This document shows, piece after piece, positions 8,477-12,648 of a stretch of DNA of 12,648 nucleotides (the first letter of the stretch is position 1; each line of letters starts with the position of its first letter). Source of the DNA: Sulfurospirillum arcachonense (GTDB lineage Bacteria > Campylobacterota > Campylobacteria > Campylobacterales > Sulfurospirillaceae). The translations under genes were made by a program, and so were the position numbers. The notes under the pieces were generated by a model that had not been told where the DNA came from, did no database searches, and was given only the letters and a program-made list of their open reading frames with translations. The stretch is taken from NCBI GenBank assembly GCA_015662785.1, contig DQTM01000139.1, positions 1 through 12,648 of the forward strand. The letters are read 5' to 3'.

Positions 8477-8530
8477 TTATCATAAATGTATTTTGATATA
8501 CTATTTTAAATTTATATAAAAAGGGTTTGA

Positions 8531-9916
8531 GTGCTATTTAGTAGTTATGAGTTTATTTTTGCCTTTTTACCTTTTACTTTTTTCATATATTTTTATCTCA
8601 ACCATAAAAATTATACTGAGCTTTCTAAACTATTCTTAGTGCTAGCATCTTTGTTTTTTTATTCATGGTGGAATATCATCTATCTACCTTTGATATTAGG
8701 TTCCATGTTTTTCAACTATGCTATAGGAAGTTTTCTATCTAAAGGGCATGCCTTTTCTAAAAAAAGCGTACTAAGCTTTGGTATCATTGCCAATCTTTCT
8801 CTACTTGGATATTTTAAATACAGTGACTTCTTCATAGAAAACATCAATCTTCTCACAGGCTCCCAGATAGGGCTACTTCACTTAGCCCTACCATTAGCCA
8901 TCTCATTTTTCACTTTCCAACAGATAGCCTATCTTGTAGATAGCTATAAAAATGAGACAAAAGAGTATGACTTTTTAAACTATGCTATCTTTGTAACATA
9001 CTTTCCGCAACTCATAGCGGGCCCCATCGTACATCATAAAGAGATGATGCCTCAGTTTGCCTCATCTAGTACAAAAAAACTTCACTATCACAACATATCC
9101 TTAGGGCTTTTTATCTTTTCTATTGGACTCTTTAAAAAGATAGTTATAGCCGACACCTTTGCTATATGGGCGACAGCAGGATTTGACAGCACAACTTCAC
9201 TACAGTTCTATGAAGCGTGGGCAACATCACTCTCTTATACATTTCAACTCTATTTTGATTTTTCAGGGTACACAGATATGGCGATAGGGGCTTCTCTACT
9301 TTTCAATATACGGCTTCCTATCAACTTTGACTCACCCTATAAAGCAACCAGTATCCAAGATTTTTGGAGAAGATGGCATATCACACTTTCTCGATTTTTA
9401 AAAGAGTATATCTATATACCATTGGGAGGAAATAGAAAAGGGGAAGTGCGTACTTATACCAACCTTTTTACAACCTTTTTACTAGGTGGTATCTGGCATG
9501 GAGCTGGATGGACTTTTATCTTTTGGGGATTTATGCATGGCATGGCTTTAGTTATACATCGGGCTTGGAGCCAGTTAGGATTTAAAATGCCAACTGTGTT
9601 AGCATGGTTCGTTACTTTTAACTTTGTCAATATCTCATGGGTCTTTTTCAGAGCCAAAGAGTGGGAAGATGCATTGAAAGTTCTAAAAGGAATGGTAGAT
9701 TTTTCAGACTTCACCTTCTCGTTAAACAGTTTAGAAGCATTTATCATTCTCATAGGGTTTATCATGATACTTGGATTTAAAAACTCTATGTATTATTATG
9801 AACATAAGTTCACATTTACAGCCAAACAAGCACTTATAATGATAACGGCACTGTCCCTATCAATCTACGCAATCAGACTAAGGAATTCTAGTGAATTTTT
9901 ATACTTTAACTTTTAA
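8531..9916 (+). CDS. AlgI-like MBOAT-family O-acyltransferase
   Basis: A polytopic inner-membrane protein that takes an acyl group, normally acetyl, from a cytoplasmic donor and passes it across the membrane for O-acetylation of an exported polysaccharide. At 461 residues it has the length of AlgI/DltB-type MBOATs, with about eleven membrane segments. Conserved blocks are AGPIVHHKEMMPQF (163-176), YFDFSGYTDMAIG (241-253), INFDSPY (264-270), DFWRRWHITLSRFL (277-290) with H283, and GGIWHGAGWTFIFWG (319-333) with H323, the probable catalytic histidine. It starts at GTG with AAGGG five bases upstream. It is the first gene of a tight rightward operon, with an SGNH protein overlapping its 3' end, as expected because AlgI-type proteins hand the acyl group to an SGNH partner such as AlgJ or AlgX. 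The acceptor polymer is unknown. Confidence 0.93.
   Translation: MLFSSYEFIFAFLPFTFFIYFYLNHKNYTELSKLFLVLASLFFYSWWNIIYLPLILGSMFFNYAIGSFLSKGHAFSKKSVLSFGIIANLSLLGYFKYSDFFIENINLLTGSQIGLLHLALPLAISFFTFQQIAYLVDSYKNETKEYDFLNYAIFVTYFPQLIAGPIVHHKEMMPQFASSSTKKLHYHNISLGLFIFSIGLFKKIVIADTFAIWATAGFDSTTSLQFYEAWATSLSYTFQLYFDFSGYTDMAIGASLLFNIRLPINFDSPYKATSIQDFWRRWHITLSRFLKEYIYIPLGGNRKGEVRTYTNLFTTFLLGGIWHGAGWTFIFWGFMHGMALVIHRAWSQLGFKMPTVLAWFVTFNFVNISWVFFRAKEWEDALKVLKGMVDFSDFTFSLNSLEAFIILIGFIMILGFKNSMYYYEHKFTFTAKQALIMITALSLSIYAIRLRNSSEFLYFNF
9760..9769. repeat. TATCATGATA palindrome, copy 6
   Basis: Perfect copy inside the MBOAT gene; encodes I-M-I at residues 411-413. Confidence 0.6.
9880..9884 (+). promoter_or_regulatory. 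Shine-Dalgarno AAGGA for the GTG start at 9891
   Basis: AAGGA lies six bases before GTG 9891, inside the last codons of the MBOAT gene. It fixes the overlapping start and implies coupled translation of the two partners. Confidence 0.65.
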
Positions 9917-10907
9917 GAAGAAACTCTTGCTTGTACTGGGTGCTTTGTTGGCTATCATGATAGTATTGGATATCGCATTATACTTTGTGGCAGAAGCTAA
10001 AACCACAAAAACCACTTTTATAAATGATAAATTTTCAAAAATAAAACATTTTAAAGAAAATGCAACCGCACAAAGAGATATCGTCTTTGTAGGAAGTTCA
10101 AGAACTTTTTTCAATATTTCTACCAATGTTTTTAAAGAAAAAGGTATAGACATATATAACTTTGGTATTTCAGGTGCACAATTTGAAGACTACCCCACTA
10201 TCATCGCTGATATCATCAAACACCCTCCAAAAGAGGTTATCATCTCATTAACCGTTACTAGACTCTTTGATCAACTTAACATATCAGGATTACCTACCAT
10301 CGAAGAGGCAAAATACTACTATGACATAGATAAAAAAATGGCACTTCAATCACTCTTACAATGGGGCATAAATCAACATCTATTTTTAGTGCATTCTGAA
10401 ACTATATACTATAAACTACAATCTATCTATAATAAATTTAATCCTAAAACAGGAGGAAATAAAACAATAAAAAAAGAGAAAAACTACTCTGAGATTGCAG
10501 AATGCAACGTTTTTGATGTGCAACATACGGGTGATATTTTAAGCACATTAAAATGTCAAAATGGAGATGGTGCTTTGATAGGAAATCATATCACCCTTAA
10601 AGATATAAAGCCACAGCACTTAGAAAGTTTTAATCCTAAATCACTCCAATATATCAAAAAAATGGTTCTAAAACTCACAGAACATAACATCCCTGTAACC
10701 TTTGTTTTTGAACCAATCTTGCACAATCCTTATACTTATAATCTGAAAGATATTCAAAAAGAGTTTAAAAATGTTAGATTGATTGATCTGAGTTCATACA
10801 CAATAGAAGATGCTTTTTGGGCAGATGGTGGGCACTTTAACTACAAAGGAAGAAGACAATACTCTCAGTACTTATCGGATATAATTACTAATAAAGGCCA
10901 GTCTTGA
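9891..10907 (+). CDS. Membrane-anchored SGNH-fold protein, probable O-acetyltransferase partner of the MBOAT
   Basis: A 338-residue protein with one N-terminal membrane anchor (about 11-33) and a predicted periplasmic SGNH-hydrolase-like domain. The SGNH blocks are visible: VGSSR (67-71) with S70 as candidate nucleophile, NFGISG (90-95), and the terminal catalytic pair D312 and H315 in FWADGGHFNYKG (309-320). C205 and C222 in a mid-domain insertion could form a disulfide. In AlgJ/AlgX-type systems such proteins receive the acetyl group from the MBOAT and place it on the polymer; overlapping its gene by 26 bp with the MBOAT gene supports that role (inference). It could instead be an esterase. 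It resembles the DHHW/AlgJ group in layout only, so I give no gene symbol. The GTG start is supported by AAGGA six bases upstream, and its stop overlaps the next gene by 4 bp (TTGA). Confidence 0.8.
   Translation: MNFYTLTFKKKLLLVLGALLAIMIVLDIALYFVAEAKTTKTTFINDKFSKIKHFKENATAQRDIVFVGSSRTFFNISTNVFKEKGIDIYNFGISGAQFEDYPTIIADIIKHPPKEVIISLTVTRLFDQLNISGLPTIEEAKYYYDIDKKMALQSLLQWGINQHLFLVHSETIYYKLQSIYNKFNPKTGGNKTIKKEKNYSEIAECNVFDVQHTGDILSTLKCQNGDGALIGNHITLKDIKPQHLESFNPKSLQYIKKMVLKLTEHNIPVTFVFEPILHNPYTYNLKDIQKEFKNVRLIDLSSYTIEDAFWADGGHFNYKGRRQYSQYLSDIITNKGQS
9952..9963. repeat. TATCATGATA palindrome, copy 7 (12-bp symmetry)
   Basis: Perfect core at 9953-9962, symmetric out to CTATCATGATAG, in the anchor-coding part of the SGNH gene; encodes I-M-I at residues 22-24. 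Confidence 0.6.
10893..10897 (+). promoter_or_regulatory. Shine-Dalgarno AAAGG for the TTG start at 10904
   Basis: AAAGG lies six bases before TTG 10904. With the signal peptide that follows at once, it makes the TTG the convincing start of a gene that has no nearby ATG. Confidence 0.6.
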
Positions 10908-12648
10908 AACGTACTATTTTAACACTTTTCCTTCTCACCTCTTTCGCTTATAGTGCTTCTATTGACAAAATCGACCAAAGAGTTGGAGCACGCTTGATAG
11001 TGCCTACACCTATCACCTCAAAAGCACTTGTTGCAGCTACAAGCGGTTATGGTGAAGCATGTACACTTAAACATCCTTGCAGCATTCAAACTGCCTTAGC
11101 AAAACTACAAGCTGGCACTACACTCTTTTTAAGAGGTGGTATTTATCACTTAGAAGAGAGTATAGTAATACCAGTTTCAGGCACAAAGTCTCAGCCCATC
11201 ATCATGGAAAGTTACCCAAATGAGAACGCTATTTTAAATGGTAATCAAAGTAAAATCACCATACAAAAAGGTAAACATATCGTACGAAACGGTATACATA
11301 TTCAAGGCAAATCCTATATCAATATCAGAAACTTAGAAATAATAAATATGGGTGCACGTGGGATAAATATCCTATACAGTAGTCATATCACTATAGAGGG
11401 TTGTATCATCCATGACAACTATCTTAGCGGTATCACCATCTATGGAGGAAACTACTCTAAGCCTTACAAACCTTACAAATATGGCTACAACACGATTTCT
11501 GACAATATCCTCTATAACAACTCTGATGCTGGCTTAAATGCACTACAAAAGCAAGATGGACATACCTATAGCTATGAAGATGGTGACAATGCAGATGGAA
11601 TCTCTGTCTCATCTGGAAAATTTAACAAGATCATCCATAATACCGTTTATGCCAATGCCGATGATGGGATAGATCTTTGGCGTTCTAACAACTCCTATGT
11701 TGCTTACAATCTTGTCTATGACAATGGTAGAGGCAATGGTGGAAATGGAAATGGTATCAAGGCAGGAGGAAATCGCAACTTTGACCATAAAGAAGATTCT
11801 CCCAACGGTAAACTAGCTATAGTAGAATACAATATTGCTTTTAAAAATAAACGTATAGGCTTTGATATCAACTCAGGCAAAAAAGTCACTTTTAGATACA
11901 ACACAGCATGGAAAAACGGTTCACATGGTTTTACAAGCTATGATGATACTATCGTCAACAACAATATTGCCTTTGAGAATAAAAAAAAGACAATAATAAG
12001 GAAACAACATACGCATAACTCATGGCAAAATTCAAAGCCAATTCACTTTATAAGTACAGAGAAAAATTCAGCTGATTTCCTAAGGCTGACAACAAACAAG
12101 ATGGGAGCATATAGACAAAATAAAGGTGATGAAACACCTCCCCCTACAACAAGCAATGCAAAGATATTTCTCATAGGAGACTCCACAGTACATAACAGAA
12201 GTAAGGGTGAGATGGGATGGGGAAGCGCACTAAGTAGCTATCTAAAAAATCCCAATAACCTCTTTAACCAAGCCCGTTCAGGAGCCAGTAGTAGCAGTTA
12301 TAAGAGAGCACACCCTAGACATCATGACTGGGTATCTACTAAAAAACTGATACAACAAAGTGATATCACAAAAGGGGCTTATCTCTTTATACAGTTTGGA
12401 CACAACAATAGAGATGAAAATTATACGCAGTTTTATAATGACTTAAAAAGCTATACAACACAAGCAAAAGCACTAGGACTTATCCCTGTACTACTTACTC
12501 CTGTGGCAAGACTATATAAATATGATAAATCTCATAAAGATTATCCACAAATAGTACGAGACTTGGCAAAGGATGAAAATATTTTATTGTTAGATTTATA
12601 TGAAAAAAGCTGGCATATCTTTAACAGCTATCCTACACATGATGCCAT
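10904..12648 (+). CDS. Secreted PL9-like polysaccharide lyase fused to a CE12-like acetylesterase domain (3' end cut by window)
   Basis: An open frame of 581 codons with no stop before the window edge. Residues 1-18 form a signal peptide (MKR, hydrophobic core, AYSA cut site). Residues about 40-370 are a right-handed beta-helix that begins with a PL9-style SGTKSQPIIMESYPNENAIL segment (92-111). Positions expected for the PL9 calcium site are kept: D231 in NADGIS, and D253, D254 and D257 in NADDGIDLW; K286 in GNGIKAGGN matches the catalytic base. FDINSGKK (320-327) also fits. After a TPPPTT linker (411-416) comes an SGNH domain of rhamnogalacturonan-acetylesterase type: GDST (425-428, S427), NQARSGAS (455-462) and QFGHNN (497-502, N501). 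The catalytic Asp/His pair should lie beyond the edge. It should cleave and deacetylate an acidic polysaccharide in the periplasm or outside. It starts at TTG, overlapping the SGNH gene by 4 bp. PL9 also includes rhamnogalacturonan and thiopeptidoglycan lyases, so pectate is not assured. Confidence 0.87.
   Translation, partial: MKRTILTLFLLTSFAYSASIDKIDQRVGARLIVPTPITSKALVAATSGYGEACTLKHPCSIQTALAKLQAGTTLFLRGGIYHLEESIVIPVSGTKSQPIIMESYPNENAILNGNQSKITIQKGKHIVRNGIHIQGKSYINIRNLEIINMGARGINILYSSHITIEGCIIHDNYLSGITIYGGNYSKPYKPYKYGYNTISDNILYNNSDAGLNALQKQDGHTYSYEDGDNADGISVSSGKFNKIIHNTVYANADDGIDLWRSNNSYVAYNLVYDNGRGNGGNGNGIKAGGNRNFDHKEDSPNGKLAIVEYNIAFKNKRIGFDINSGKKVTFRYNTAWKNGSHGFTSYDDTIVNNNIAFENKKKTIIRKQHTHNSWQNSKPIHFISTEKNSADFLRLTTNKMGAYRQNKGDETPPPTTSNAKIFLIGDSTVHNRSKGEMGWGSALSSYLKNPNNLFNQARSGASSSSYKRAHPRHHDWVSTKKLIQQSDITKGAYLFIQFGHNNRDENYTQFYNDLKSYTTQAKALGLIPVLLTPVARLYKYDKSHKDYPQIVRDLAKDENILLLDLYEKSWHIFNSYPTHDA

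Larger units (their letters stand above)
8413..8530. promoter_or_regulatory. Divergent intergenic region, likely promoters for both blocks
   Basis: This 118-bp A/T-rich gap is the only place from which both polysaccharide blocks can start head to head. Rightward, TATACT at 8497-8502, preceded by TTTTGA, is a plausible -10 element about 28 bp before the GTG at 8531; no -35 is evident, which is common in Campylobacterota. Leftward, an AATAAT near 8443-8448 is a weaker candidate -10. The assignment of individual boxes is inference. Confidence 0.45.

Noticed and set aside
9454..9765. 103-codon open frame on the minus strand within the MBOAT gene
   Set aside because: Lies fully inside a well-supported gene, with low-complexity lysine-rich translation and no family match I recognise; it is a shadow frame.
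11716..11904. Minus-strand open frame with a proline/leucine-rich translation
   Set aside because: Antisense to the Gly/Asn-rich beta-helix region; the composition is just the complement of those codons.
10904..12173. Mannuronan epimerase (AlgG-like) as the identity of the beta-helix
   Set aside because: The beta-helix shows PL9-style Asp and Lys positions and the GNGIKAGG segment, and I do not see the DPHD epimerase motif.

Overview
The window looks like a piece of a Campylobacterota (Epsilonproteobacteria) chromosome, most like the sulfur-oxidising Sulfurimonas/Sulfurovum group. This is inferred from the low G+C (roughly one third by eye), dense coding, a compact Lnt and frequent GTG/TTG starts; no marker gene fixes the genus. 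Almost everything belongs to a locus for making, exporting, acetylating and possibly trimming an extracellular or capsular polysaccharide.

Layout. A rightward lnt (26-1303), for lipoprotein N-acylation, is probably unrelated to the polysaccharide genes. It meets the leftward block tail to tail, with the two stop regions overlapping by 12 bp. The leftward block is transcribed from about 8.41 kb down to 1.29 kb. In order of transcription it encodes an OpgC-like acyltransferase-3 membrane protein, a Wzy/WaaL-type polymerase or ligase, a Wzc-type co-polymerase fused to a tyrosine autokinase, a GT4 glycosyltransferase, and an Asp-box (BNR) beta-propeller protein of unknown role. A gap of about 118 bp holds the likely divergent promoters. 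The rightward block starts at 8531: an AlgI-like MBOAT O-acyltransferase, a membrane-anchored SGNH protein overlapping it by 26 bp, and a large secreted protein starting at TTG 10904 that overlaps its predecessor by 4 bp and runs off the window end.

That last protein is the most interesting gene. It has a signal peptide, a right-handed beta-helix with the calcium-binding aspartates and catalytic lysine expected of family PL9 polysaccharide lyases, a proline-rich linker, and a rhamnogalacturonan-acetylesterase-like (CE12-type) SGNH domain. One polypeptide may therefore both deacetylate and cleave an acidic polysaccharide, encoded directly behind the machinery that adds acetyl groups. The arrangement recalls the alginate operon (AlgI, AlgJ/AlgX, AlgL) but is built from different enzyme families.

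Working model (inference): the GT4 and unseen glycosyltransferases build a lipid-linked repeat unit, Wzy polymerises it, and Wzc controls length and export. The MBOAT/SGNH pair and the acyltransferase-3 protein O-acylate it, and the lyase-esterase edits, releases or clears the polymer. No initiating sugar-phosphate transferase, flippase or outer-membrane Wza is visible, so the locus probably continues beyond the window. Separately, the perfect 10-bp palindrome TATCATGATA occurs seven times, always inside genes and always in the same codon phase, far above a simple composition expectation. No tRNA, rRNA, CRISPR array, insertion sequence or intergenic stretch over 300 bp was seen.
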